Source: Tritrichomonas foetus (lineage: Eukaryota; Parabasalia; Tritrichomonadida; Tritrichomonadidae). From it: a DNA stretch of 64,000 bases. Within the stretch, counting starts at the first letter, position 1. Each line of letters opens with the position of its first letter. Location: NCBI GenBank assembly GCA_001839685.1, contig MLAK01000024.1, forward strand, positions 71,653 to 135,652, given 5' to 3'. A program made the translations under genes and the position numbers. Below the pieces are notes generated by a model that was given only the letters and a program-made list of their open reading frames with translations, searched no databases and had not been told where the DNA came from. Of the stretch, positions 37,584 through 46,443 are shown piece after piece.

Positions 37584-40163
37584 TTATTCTTGATTAGAAA
37601 CATGATCTGCTCCTGTTTCTTCGAGCGCTGCCAAAGGCTTAGTTCCTTCAGTTGCGATCAAAACATCTCCATTTCCATGTAATGCAACAATATAGATATC
37701 TGTACCTTTCTTCACTTTAACTTCACAGCTTAAATCTTCTCTGTTTCTTCTAATAGATACCTGCATTCCATACAATTGTGCAAGATACTTAAACAACAAT
37801 GCACGATGACGAATAGCGCCAACCTGAAGTTGTCCAAGCATTACAACATCTGAATGTGTCTTATATTTGCAGCGACTGACTTCCGCTTCATAAGGGATTC
37901 TTCCACCTTCGAAAGAGCCGCCCATTCGATTAATTACGAAATTAGCAACAGCCACTGCAATATGTGGCCATTCTGGAATAACAACTGTTGGTTGAATTTC
38001 TTGTTGTGGGTCATTTTTCTTTCCTTTCTTTTTGGGTGGAGGTAATTCTGCTGGTTCAATTTTTACTGAAAAACTATCAGCAAGTGATTGAACGGCTTCT
38101 TTTAGGCCTTCATCACGATTTTGATCAAGGAGAAGTGCTTCAATACGAAGATGAATTACATCATTAAGTAAATCTTCGATTGAACGATAATTTTCTGATC
38201 GTGGATCAATTGAATAAAATCCATCTTCAATTTGATCTGCAAAATCAATAATATCTTTTACCCAGAATTTAGCTACAATGTTTGAAGCACATAATGTTTC
38301 TAATGCATTTGTAGCAAATGCAGATAGGTTTAAATTGATCATTGCTGAAGATGCTGCAAACCTCTTCAATTTTTCAATTAAACCGAAGCTGCAAAATTGA
38401 ACAGCAATTTTTGGCATCATTGCAAGAGAGTTAATTGCATGAAGAGCATTACGACGAATAGCAACTTTCTTGTTGGCAATTAATTTAATCAATATCTGCA
38501 TGAATTGTGGTCTGTTTGCAATATCAGAACGAGCTGCATCATCAACAGCCAATGTCGCTAAAATAAGCATTGATGTATTCAAAATATCTGGGAAATCACT
38601 TGAAATTAAGATTTCTAAATCATTCATTGATCGTTCAATTAAAAGCGTCTGTAATTTGGAATCTCCAATCATCTTGTAGAACATTGGAAGTATAATCATC
38701 TGGAATTCTATTCTCCATCCGTTGTCATCATCTTCAACCAGAACTTGTTTGTCAGCAGCTGCTTCAACCTCAGCAGGTGGTGCTGAAGGTGTTTCTGGTG
38801 GTGCGTTTTTATCATTCCTTGGAGAAACTGTATTACTTGTCGCTGATGGAATTTGGGCTGGTGGATTTTCTGGGCTTGCTGGTGTGACGTTTTCTGTTGG
38901 ACCATCATTTGAAACTGTTTCATGTAAAATTCTGATAAGTTGTTCAATTGCACCAAATTCGTGAAGTTTTGAACGAATTGATCTATTTTCGCATACTTTA
39001 TCAAGAACAAGAATCATTGATTTCCGAATCGATCTACTGCTTGGCATTATTTGTCCATCAGTTCCTTGATACTCAGTAGCCAACAATTTACAAAGTCTGC
39101 TGAGTTGTTCGGATTCAAGTAATGATGAATGAGTGTTTGCATCTGCGGCCAGGCACGCCAGAATTTCAGCCATTGTCTCTTTAATAGGCAGCTCAGTTTG
39201 AGCAGAATAAATTCGATCAACAAGAAGGGGGACTTGCTGGGAAAGGGCTCTTGCAACAAGTGGAATATTGCAGCAATTTCGGAAAATGATTAAAAGATGT
39301 GGAACAACTGGATCAAACTCTTCCAGGTCGTTTAAAGTATTAATAAATTTCTGAAGCAAATCATCGTCAAAATGGTATTGAAACGCATTCACATTTGAGA
39401 CTTGAGCAACAATTGTATAGGCGTACGTTTGTATTGACTTATCGGCATCATCGAGATATGGAAAAACATTCTTCCAGCCCATCCGCTCCTCGAACAAAAC
39501 GACGCATTCCGAATCCGTAATGATATTTCCGGTCGCCTGGAGGGCATTCCCGAGAACTTCTTCATCGAGATCTTCCGACCCTAGAAAATCGATCAGCGAG
39601 TCGAATAATCCGCTCTTGAGTATGGCGCGACGATTTTCAAAGTCTGTGCTCATTTTGAGGAGCGCGGTTGAAACTTGCGATTGGATTGTTGGATCATCCC
39701 TTTTTAAAGCCTCTTTGAAGACTTCGAGGGCTCCGTTTGCAATGATTTCGCGGGAAGTGACTGGATCCTCAGCCAAAGCGACGAGTGCTTCAAAGCATCT
39801 TTCAGATAACGATGGAGTATCGAATGCGCCGGAGAAATTAACGATGTGGGGAACAGCACCGGATTTCGAAAGGACATCAAATGCCCACTTTTCTTGTGTC
39901 GCACTGATCGCTAATGCCGCAAGATACCAAGATATGACAATTAAGACTTGATCGTTTTTAAAATTACTGGCGAGTTCAACGAGTCGATCTATTGTTCGAG
40001 CGACAATAGATTCGTCTTTAATCTGTTCTCGAAGTGCCGAAATCGTCGGCATTAAAACGGCTGGTTCGTTTGAAGCCATCAAAAGAAGAAGAGTTTCATA
40101 TGATTCGACTGTAATATCGACTGGAAGATGCACTTCATCGAAGTCATCAGCAACTGCAGCCAT
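37584..40163 (-). CDS. ARMC3-like protein (armadillo repeats plus EDR1-type domain)
   Basis: 859 aa. Armadillo repeats fill residues about 20-400 and 480-620 (e.g. ALVALAEDPVTSREIIANGA, NALHAINSLAMMPKIAVQFC). Between them is a Pro/Ala/Glu-rich disordered stretch (about 425-465). The C-terminal 200 residues (HLRIEALLLDQ, KYKTHSDVVMLGQLQVGAIR, HRALLFKYLAQLYGMQVSIR) match the EDR1 domain that follows ARM repeats in ARMC3, with a degenerate papain/transglutaminase-like fold. ARMC3 is conserved in flagellated eukaryotes and linked to the axoneme, fitting a flagellate. A lysine-rich linker (PPPKKKGKKNDPQ) precedes the EDR1 domain. Start supported by TCAAAT just upstream. Confidence 0.88.
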   Translation of the reverse strand: MAAVADDFDEVHLPVDITVESYETLLLLMASNEPAVLMPTISALREQIKDESIVARTIDRLVELASNFKNDQVLIVISWYLAALAISATQEKWAFDVLSKSGAVPHIVNFSGAFDTPSLSERCFEALVALAEDPVTSREIIANGALEVFKEALKRDDPTIQSQVSTALLKMSTDFENRRAILKSGLFDSLIDFLGSEDLDEEVLGNALQATGNIITDSECVVLFEERMGWKNVFPYLDDADKSIQTYAYTIVAQVSNVNAFQYHFDDDLLQKFINTLNDLEEFDPVVPHLLIIFRNCCNIPLVARALSQQVPLLVDRIYSAQTELPIKETMAEILACLAADANTHSSLLESEQLSRLCKLLATEYQGTDGQIMPSSRSIRKSMILVLDKVCENRSIRSKLHEFGAIEQLIRILHETVSNDGPTENVTPASPENPPAQIPSATSNTVSPRNDKNAPPETPSAPPAEVEAAADKQVLVEDDDNGWRIEFQMIILPMFYKMIGDSKLQTLLIERSMNDLEILISSDFPDILNTSMLILATLAVDDAARSDIANRPQFMQILIKLIANKKVAIRRNALHAINSLAMMPKIAVQFCSFGLIEKLKRFAASSAMINLNLSAFATNALETLCASNIVAKFWVKDIIDFADQIEDGFYSIDPRSENYRSIEDLLNDVIHLRIEALLLDQNRDEGLKEAVQSLADSFSVKIEPAELPPPKKKGKKNDPQQEIQPTVVIPEWPHIAVAVANFVINRMGGSFEGGRIPYEAEVSRCKYKTHSDVVMLGQLQVGAIRHRALLFKYLAQLYGMQVSIRRNREDLSCEVKVKKGTDIYIVALHGNGDVLIATEGTKPLAALEETGADHVSNQE

Positions 40164-40164
40164 G

Positions 40165-40170
40165 ATTTGA
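40165..40170 (-). promoter_or_regulatory. Inr (TCAAAT) of the ARMC3-like gene
   Basis: TCAAAT on the minus strand 2-7 nt before the ATG at 40163. Confidence 0.35.
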
Positions 40171-40603
40171 TCTTATTTAATTTGTTATTTTTTGTTATGG
40201 AAAAACGTTAGAAATTCCCTTTCAAAAATTTGAGTGAGTCTGTTTTAAATTTATTAAAGATAAACGTATATATTATTTTGAAAAGTGAAAAGACGATGAA
40301 AATCCATTCAATTTTGATGTGTTCATTGAAATCATTTTCTCGTTTTTCTTATTTATTTATGAATGATTTCAATATTGCTGATGTTTAAATTATTTAAATA
40401 ATGTTGTGGAAATGTGGAGATTTTCTTGGTCTGTTGAAAAGCATAAATGGAAGATTGGAAAAACAAAAATGTCGATAATTAGAATAAATTCGTAGAGGTC
40501 CATCCATTGACTTTTCCACATTTTCACAATACTACATTAAAATACTTAAATAGACATGCGGATGCAAATTATTTTGTTTATAAGTGAATTGTATGATACA
40601 ATA
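40171..40603. other. Intergenic, no gene seen
   Basis: AT-rich spacer between the ARMC3-like gene start and the ankyrin relic. Confidence 0.35.
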
Positions 40604-41058
40604 CTATAATTGATTTTCATCTTTCGAATTAATTTCAATATTTGGCTGTTTCATTAATTGTTCAACAATTTCATGTTTAAGAAAATAACGTGCATTAATA
40701 AGAGCTGTCACATGAATATATCTCTTAAAAATACCATATCAAAGATCGCAAATAATAACGAATTAATGAAAAAAAAATTTTACTTTTGGAATTAATATCA
40801 ATATTCGGTTGTTTCAATAATGAAAAAGATTTCTTGTCTGTTTGAAAGAATTATATCTTCTTTCGTTTCAGGGAAATTAAAATAAATCGAAAGATGAACA
40901 AAAATACGAAGGAATCCTTCATAAAGAGAAAAATGATGTGAAATCGAGATTTTTTCGAAAAAGTGAAAAAGTTCGTTGATATGTTTTGTTGTTGATGCTT
41001 CATCACATGAAAGAATAGAAATCATTTTTCTTTGAAGCCTTTGAAGAATTTCTAGATC
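40604..41058 (-). pseudogene. Decayed ankyrin-repeat (DUF3447-type) gene
   Basis: On the minus strand, 41058-40798 reads DLEILQRLQRKMISIL, then INELFHFFEKISISHHFSLY and EDIILSNRQEIFFII. This fits the N-terminal helical region that precedes ankyrin repeats in the big trichomonad family (LQ..., KIS.NHH..., NKRILLFLIEE). In a shifted frame at about 40835-40790 it reads SLLKQPNIDINSKSKI. Further on, 40712-40604, VTALINARYFLKHEIVEQLM then KQPNIEINSKDENQL-stop is a textbook ankyrin repeat. Frameshifts and deletions join the pieces, so no product is made. The family name is from memory of the pattern. Same fossil type as 4164-4283. Confidence 0.7.
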
Positions 41059-41401
41059 TTATGTAAATTATGAGAGACCTGTTAATTTGATTTCTCTTTC
41101 TATTTTTATTGTGGCATATAACAGAATGTTTCAAAATGAAGATATTTCGGAAAAAACCATGTATCATTATTTATGATTTTACCCATCTAAATATACAAAA
41201 TAAAAGAGTAATACAAAAAGAATTATATAAATTAATGGATAGCGGAGATGACAATGATAAAAAACGACGGAGCTTGCCATACTATTTTAAAAGGCCATAA
41301 TATATAAAACCAATAAAGAAACAAATTTGCATGCTATATAATATTTTAAATAAAAAATAGTTTTCTATTGAAATAACATATCTCTAATGATCATTAAAAA
41401 T
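41059..41401. other. Intergenic, no gene seen
   Basis: A 63-codon plus-strand frame at 41109-41300 has no motif. AT-rich 3' flank of PWP2. Confidence 0.35.
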
Positions 41402-43849
41402 TCATTCTGTTGGATCAGGTTGTTCGCATAAGAAATTCATTAAATCGAGATTCTCTCGAGCCATCTTCTTTGTGAGTTCGATTCTTGTTGACAATGATTT
41501 TTGGAGAAGATGAGCAGCTGGAACTGCTGATGGATCTTTCAATAACTTATGACTGTGGAATTTCAAAGTTGCCAAAATCCATTTCATTATTAATTCAACT
41601 TGATTAGATTGTCGTAAAGCCTCAGCCAAAAACTGCAAAAAGTCTGAACCAAATCTCGTTGGAATATGATTTGCAACAAACTCTATAAGATTTGCAGGAA
41701 CATGAGTAATTACAGAGAGAAGTAATTTTCGTTCAGAATGACCAAGACGAATAGACATAACAACAGCTTTCACAAACTCATTCTGTGCTAGCGCTTCTTC
41801 AACTGCAGCAGGAGTAATGTCTGTTTCCAATTCAAGTGGATCAACAATCCTTTGATCAGCACTAACAAATATAATCAAACCTTCAGGAGTTGCTGCAGCA
41901 ATTCCACGACCAGTTGGACACCATTTGACTTGATTTGCAGCTGCTTCAATAACAGCTCTCTTTCCAAGCTTAGCATCCATGATTTGTTGAGCTAATCCAG
42001 AACCATGATATTCTTTAACATAACCTTCAACACCTGAAAATTCAGTGTTTACTGTATGACTAATTCTTCTCATTAATAATTGTGCTTTAACGTTATAAAT
42101 GCAAATGAATTTCGATTTTCCACCACAAACCAAGTATGACGAATCAGGTGAAAAATCAATACTATCAAAGAACCACTTTGTGTTTTTAGAAGAACGTTCA
42201 CCATCTAATCGTTTACCTCCGCGTGCATCTAAAGAAGCTGAAATTTCACCTACATAATTATCATTTGCAAGTTCGTAGATTAAAATTCGACCATTTGAAT
42301 TAGACATACAAACTAATTTGCCATCAGGCGAAACTGCAACATCTGTAACTTCTCCACGTGCTTCATAAGCGATAGAAGATTGAGAATCAAGGAAATCCCA
42401 AACACGGCAAGTTCCGTCCCACGAGCCACTGACCAATTTTCCTAATTGTGTGAATTTTATGGATGATACTGGACCCGTATGCCCTGTTAATTCTTCGAGA
42501 AGTTTTCCAGTTGCTACTGACCAAAGGAAAATTGACATAGTCCCTCTTCCACAAGCTGCAATAAAGTCAAAATTAGTATCAACTGCAATTTTTGTGAATT
42601 CTACATGTTCCGGAGCATTGAATGTTCTGAAACAACGACCACGAACTATATCAAAAGCTTTACAACTACCATCTAATGATGATGTAATAACCGTTCTACC
42701 ACTTTCTCCAAAAACAACATCGGTGACTGATGCTTGATGTTCATCAAACGTCATTAAACAGCTTCCTGTTTGTGTATCCCATATCTTTAGTTTTCCATCA
42801 TCACCACCAGTTGCTACAACGACTCCATTTGGTGAATAATCAAAACATGTCACGCCACCAAAATGTGACATTGTTCTTTGTGCCACGGAACCACTTTGAA
42901 GATCCCACACAACTAATTCACCAAGTTTTTGTGAAGTGAAAGCAGCATACTTATTTGAAATTGAAGCAGTTCTCACACGTTCAGTTGAATAGCTAACTGT
43001 ATTGGATGATTTGATGTTTAGTTGGTGATTTGGTATCGCGTAAGTTTTGAAGCTTCCATTCGCAAAACCAGCAACAAGGGAATCACCATTGAAAGCAGCA
43101 GCTGTAATATTTTGGAAACGGTTTTTAGGATTCTCAAAATCTTCCTCATCAAGGCGCCTTTTACTAACAATGGTGATTGAATAATCAGATTCAATGTGCC
43201 ACACAAAAAATGAGCCGTCGGCACCAAGTGATTGAATAATGTCATTGGATGTGAATGTGGCAAAAATAGGTTTACCACGATGTCCGGCCAAAGTCAAAGG
43301 AACAAATTCTTCATCAGGCTCAGTCATGAAAACTCGAATTGTCATGTCACCTGAGCATGTTGTGAAAAAGCGGCCATCTGGTGAAAAGTTGATGTAGTTG
43401 ATTGCTTCGTAATGACCACCAACACGTTTATTGCTGACAAATGGCTTCAAAGGTGTTACTTCAGATGGATGCTTATATAATGTGAGTTTGTTGGCTGATG
43501 CGAGCGCGAAACCGTTTGGACCAAACGCAGCGGCTGTTATTGGATGTTTGAATCGCTTTTGATAAATAAATCCGCCGACTCCAACTTCGCTTAAAAATAC
43601 GTAATTTTGGCGGTCAGCTGTAATAATATATCGGCCGCATGGCGAAATTGCGGAAAGTGTGATTGTCGCTGGATGCTCGAGTTCGTGGGTGATGGATTGG
43701 CCTCTGGAAACATCGAAGAAAGTGAGACGATTTCCTTGTGGAAAGAGAAGTTGATTACCATCTGGAGCAAAAGTAATGGAAGAACCACTATATGTTCCAC
43801 TGATAAGGTTAGAAAAAACAAAATCAAGTGCAGAGCTCATTGTGGTCAT
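41402..43849 (-). CDS. PWP2: Periodic tryptophan protein 2 (PWP2/UTP1), U3 snoRNP component
   Basis: 815 aa from the ATG at 43849; a second ATG lies three codons on. Two WD40 propellers fill residues about 1-640, with clear repeats such as HTGPVSSIKFTQLGKLVSGS then WDGTCRVWDF, and HFGGVTCFDYSPNGVVVATG. The C-terminal UTP12-type domain follows (LLSVITHVPANLIEFVANHI through LMKWILATL-like helices and LLQKSLSTRIELTKKM). Order and length match PWP2. It is part of the UTP-B complex of the nucleolar small-subunit processome, needed for 18S rRNA maturation. The frame is open a little further upstream but without ATG. Confidence 0.95.
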   Translation of the reverse strand: MTTMSSALDFVFSNLISGTYSGSSITFAPDGNQLLFPQGNRLTFFDVSRGQSITHELEHPATITLSAISPCGRYIITADRQNYVFLSEVGVGGFIYQKRFKHPITAAAFGPNGFALASANKLTLYKHPSEVTPLKPFVSNKRVGGHYEAINYINFSPDGRFFTTCSGDMTIRVFMTEPDEEFVPLTLAGHRGKPIFATFTSNDIIQSLGADGSFFVWHIESDYSITIVSKRRLDEEDFENPKNRFQNITAAAFNGDSLVAGFANGSFKTYAIPNHQLNIKSSNTVSYSTERVRTASISNKYAAFTSQKLGELVVWDLQSGSVAQRTMSHFGGVTCFDYSPNGVVVATGGDDGKLKIWDTQTGSCLMTFDEHQASVTDVVFGESGRTVITSSLDGSCKAFDIVRGRCFRTFNAPEHVEFTKIAVDTNFDFIAACGRGTMSIFLWSVATGKLLEELTGHTGPVSSIKFTQLGKLVSGSWDGTCRVWDFLDSQSSIAYEARGEVTDVAVSPDGKLVCMSNSNGRILIYELANDNYVGEISASLDARGGKRLDGERSSKNTKWFFDSIDFSPDSSYLVCGGKSKFICIYNVKAQLLMRRISHTVNTEFSGVEGYVKEYHGSGLAQQIMDAKLGKRAVIEAAANQVKWCPTGRGIAAATPEGLIIFVSADQRIVDPLELETDITPAAVEEALAQNEFVKAVVMSIRLGHSERKLLLSVITHVPANLIEFVANHIPTRFGSDFLQFLAEALRQSNQVELIMKWILATLKFHSHKLLKDPSAVPAAHLLQKSLSTRIELTKKMARENLDLMNFLCEQPDPTE

Positions 43850-44515
43850 CCTCAGAAAGTCACTTCTCAAAATTCGAGCAAGATCAAGATTTTCCTAATA
43901 AAGTATTGAATATCAAAATTTTGGGCCAAATTGACCAAATAAGGGTCAATTACCATCTATCGTTATAATTCCAGAATGAATTTTCGAGAACTCAGAATGA
44001 TTGAAATTCCATTTAGAATTTCAATCCTTGGCATTAGCGATAAATTAATCATAATTATAAAAAGTAGATTAATATTACTGTGTAGTTAAATGTATTACGG
44101 TTCTAGATCGAATCACAAATTCTCTCAAAATCTTCACTAATGGTATATAAACACACTAAAATGGAGAGTTATTAATTTTAAGCAATTTAAACCAATTCTT
44201 GATCAATATGTTAAAACATTCAAGATCTGTCAATTTTCATTTTACATTCTATCACTTTTTCAATAAACCGATCAAATAGCTCAGAATCAATCTTCATCTA
44301 TAAAATCATGATATCTTTAAATAATATCTACAAAAGGTAAATATTTTGATAAGAATAACTAATATTACTTTATTGAATTATCATCCTGATTTATTTATTT
44401 TTATGTATCAAAAATGGGAGATTATGTGCTTTTTCTTCATCATTTTAATTGAATGTTGTGAATTGTTTATTATTGAAATATTGAATATTAATGATTATTT
44501 CAATACTCAAAAAAA
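43850..44515. other. Intergenic with a perfect hairpin
   Basis: Holds a perfect 11-bp hairpin at 43999-44026 (GATTGAAATTC, 6-nt loop, GAATTTCAATC). Otherwise AT-rich with no supported gene; an 81-codon frame at 44346 starts with TTG and is not convincing. Confidence 0.45.
43999..44026. repeat. Perfect 11-bp inverted repeat
   Basis: GATTGAAATTC at 43999-44009, loop of 6, GAATTTCAATC at 44016-44026. About 150 bp upstream of the PWP2 start. Confidence 0.8.
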
Positions 44516-44619
44516 TCACTCAGACAACTTTTTCACAAATGCATTCTTAAAAAAAGCCACTCTGACCTCAATATTTTGGGGAAATATGTGAATTTTGTGT
44601 GAAAAAGTTGTCCGAGTGA
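44516..44619. repeat. 104-bp inverted-repeat unit (22-bp arms), MITE-like or cruciform
   Basis: Left arm 44516-44537 (begins TCACTCAGACAACTTT) and right arm 44598-44619 are reverse complements with one mismatch in 22. About 60 bp lie between. No clear target duplication. It sits about 115 bp upstream of the poly-Asn gene. Confidence 0.75.
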
Positions 44620-44734
44620 ATCTTTTTCTATATAAATTGATGACAATTTGATGATGCTATTGGTTGTTCAAAAACGACCCAATTTGAAATAATGTTCAGA
44701 AATTTTTGTGAAAAGTGGCAAGTAAATATAAAAA

Positions 44735-45817
44735 ATGAAACCAGTTCGCAGTGTCAGCCTGAAATCCCTCGACAAAGAAGCAAGAAGATCTCCAAGCAAT
44801 ATGAAAAGTTACATGTCAGAAGCACAGCTCCTCATCGTTATCGACAATTCAATCGAAAAATTAATCACGTGGGTTCCAAAGCTCCTCATTTCGACTTCTG
44901 TTCAATCGGAAATAATTGGAAATATGAAGGAGATTAAACGGCTTGTTTCCCGAGGAGTGAGCGCACAATCACATTTGTCAACTATCAAAGAAAAATGTTT
45001 TCTTTCAGTTGAAAGATTTATTGACACAATTTCTCAAATTTCATCTGAAGATCATAAAGAAAGCAATAATTCTTTTTGTTTAAAACAAATTGAATTAATG
45101 GAAGAATTTATTCACCAATTAAATAAAATTAATATAACTAACAATAACAACAACAACAATAATAATAATAACAACAACAACAATAATAATAATAACAACA
45201 ACAACAACAATAATAATAATAACAACAACAACAATAATAATAATAATAACAATAATAATAATAACAATAATAATAATAATAATAATAATACGAATAGAAA
45301 TACTAATACTAATAAGAATGCAAATAACACTGAACAACAGCTTCAAAAAATAAATGCAAAAATTCAAAAAATGAAAAACAGTGAAATAGAAATTTCTTTG
45401 ATTTCAATAAAATCACTTCATTCGTCAACAGCCAATTTAGCATCTGTGAATCATCAAAAAAGTGTGAACGATGAAAAAAGGTTTCTTTATCAATCTTTAA
45501 ATACAGCAGCAGAAAGAATGGTTTCTTTTGTGCAGAATTCTTGCGATGCAGCGAAAATGAGAGTTAAATTTTTGAATGTTGCAACTGATCTGAAAAAAGA
45601 TATTTTATTATTCTTTTCTCAACTGAATAATAATTCACCTGATGTGAAACATGGATTAACAACACAATCTACAGATCAGCTCTCAAAGTATACAACAGAA
45701 ATTAATAAAAAGAGGCAAGTTAAACAATTCAAAGCTATTCCACTTCCAAAGCATACTCCATATACTAGACCTAGTCTTTACGAAGAAAGAAGAAGAGTGA
45801 GTGCTTTAGGATCATGA
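44735..45817 (+). CDS. Unrecognised helical protein with a 50-residue poly-Asn tract
   Basis: 360 aa. Residues 1-135 are helical (EAQLLIVIDNSIEKLITWVP, SVERFIDTISQISS). A run of 50 Asn codons (45140-45289), mixing AAT and AAC, follows, then TNRNTNTNKNANN. Residues about 205-310 are again helical or coiled coil (QLQKINAKIQKMKNSEIEIS, AAERMVSFVQNSCDAAKMRV). The C terminus is basic with KRQVKQFKAIPLPKHTPYTR. No family recognised. The open minus frames over the tract (Leu/Ile/Val runs) are shadows. Confidence 0.78.
   Translation: MKPVRSVSLKSLDKEARRSPSNMKSYMSEAQLLIVIDNSIEKLITWVPKLLISTSVQSEIIGNMKEIKRLVSRGVSAQSHLSTIKEKCFLSVERFIDTISQISSEDHKESNNSFCLKQIELMEEFIHQLNKINITNNNNNNNNNNNNNNNNNNNNNNNNNNNNNNNNNNNNNNNNNNNNNNNNNNTNRNTNTNKNANNTEQQLQKINAKIQKMKNSEIEISLISIKSLHSSTANLASVNHQKSVNDEKRFLYQSLNTAAERMVSFVQNSCDAAKMRVKFLNVATDLKKDILLFFSQLNNNSPDVKHGLTTQSTDQLSKYTTEINKKRQVKQFKAIPLPKHTPYTRPSLYEERRRVSALGS
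45140..45289 (+). repeat. (AAY)50 codon repeat coding poly-Asn
   Basis: Fifty consecutive AAC/AAT codons in irregular blocks. Confidence 0.95.
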
Positions 45818-46421
45818 AACAATCTTTTGTTTTGAAGATATGAATTACATATTTATTCAAATTTGAAATAATTATTATTTTTCACTTTGAAATTAAACGG
45901 ATTTTTTAGTTTGTTATTCTCATTGTTTTATTTTAAATCTTCTTAATATTTAGATCTTCTGATATGATCATCATTCACTCTTTTTACACTTTTATTACAG
46001 TAACAGATTTATTGGTGAGTACTTTGATATTATTCAAATCCTCAAGACCAAAGAATATTTCATTATTTTTAGAAGATTGTAAAGTTTACACAATTCTCAG
46101 TCTTTCAATGCTCTACAACATTTTATAAACTATTGAATGACAAGATGATTTTATTTCATGATTCTATTCGAAAGTTAATGTCTCATTCACACTCAACCTT
46201 TATTCAAGTGCGAATGATAATCAAAAGTGGCTTCATTTCATTAAATTGTTTGGACATTCTCAATACCTAAAGAGTTAAAATGATTATCATTCTGAAGCGA
46301 TTCGTTCACCTTGGCAAGATTTCATTCAAAATTTCAATTGAAATTTTCATCTTTAACATTATTCAAAAAGTTAATCAAAATCAGAGTGACCAAATACTTG
46401 GCAAAATTTCTCTATTCAATA
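45818..46421. other. Intergenic, no gene seen
   Basis: AT-rich. A plus-strand frame around 46020-46130 looks slightly protein-like but has no start. The right end carries the Inr of the RBR gene. Confidence 0.35.
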
Positions 46422-46430
46422 TCATTTATT
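46422..46430 (+). promoter_or_regulatory. Inr (TCATTTATT) of the RBR gene
   Basis: TCATTTATT 14-22 nt before the ATG at 46444. Confidence 0.5.
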
Positions 46431-46443
46431 GACATCAGTCGGA

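Noticed and set aside
45112..45367. Minus-strand Leu/Ile/Val-run frames
   Set aside because: Shadows of the poly-Asn codon repeat.
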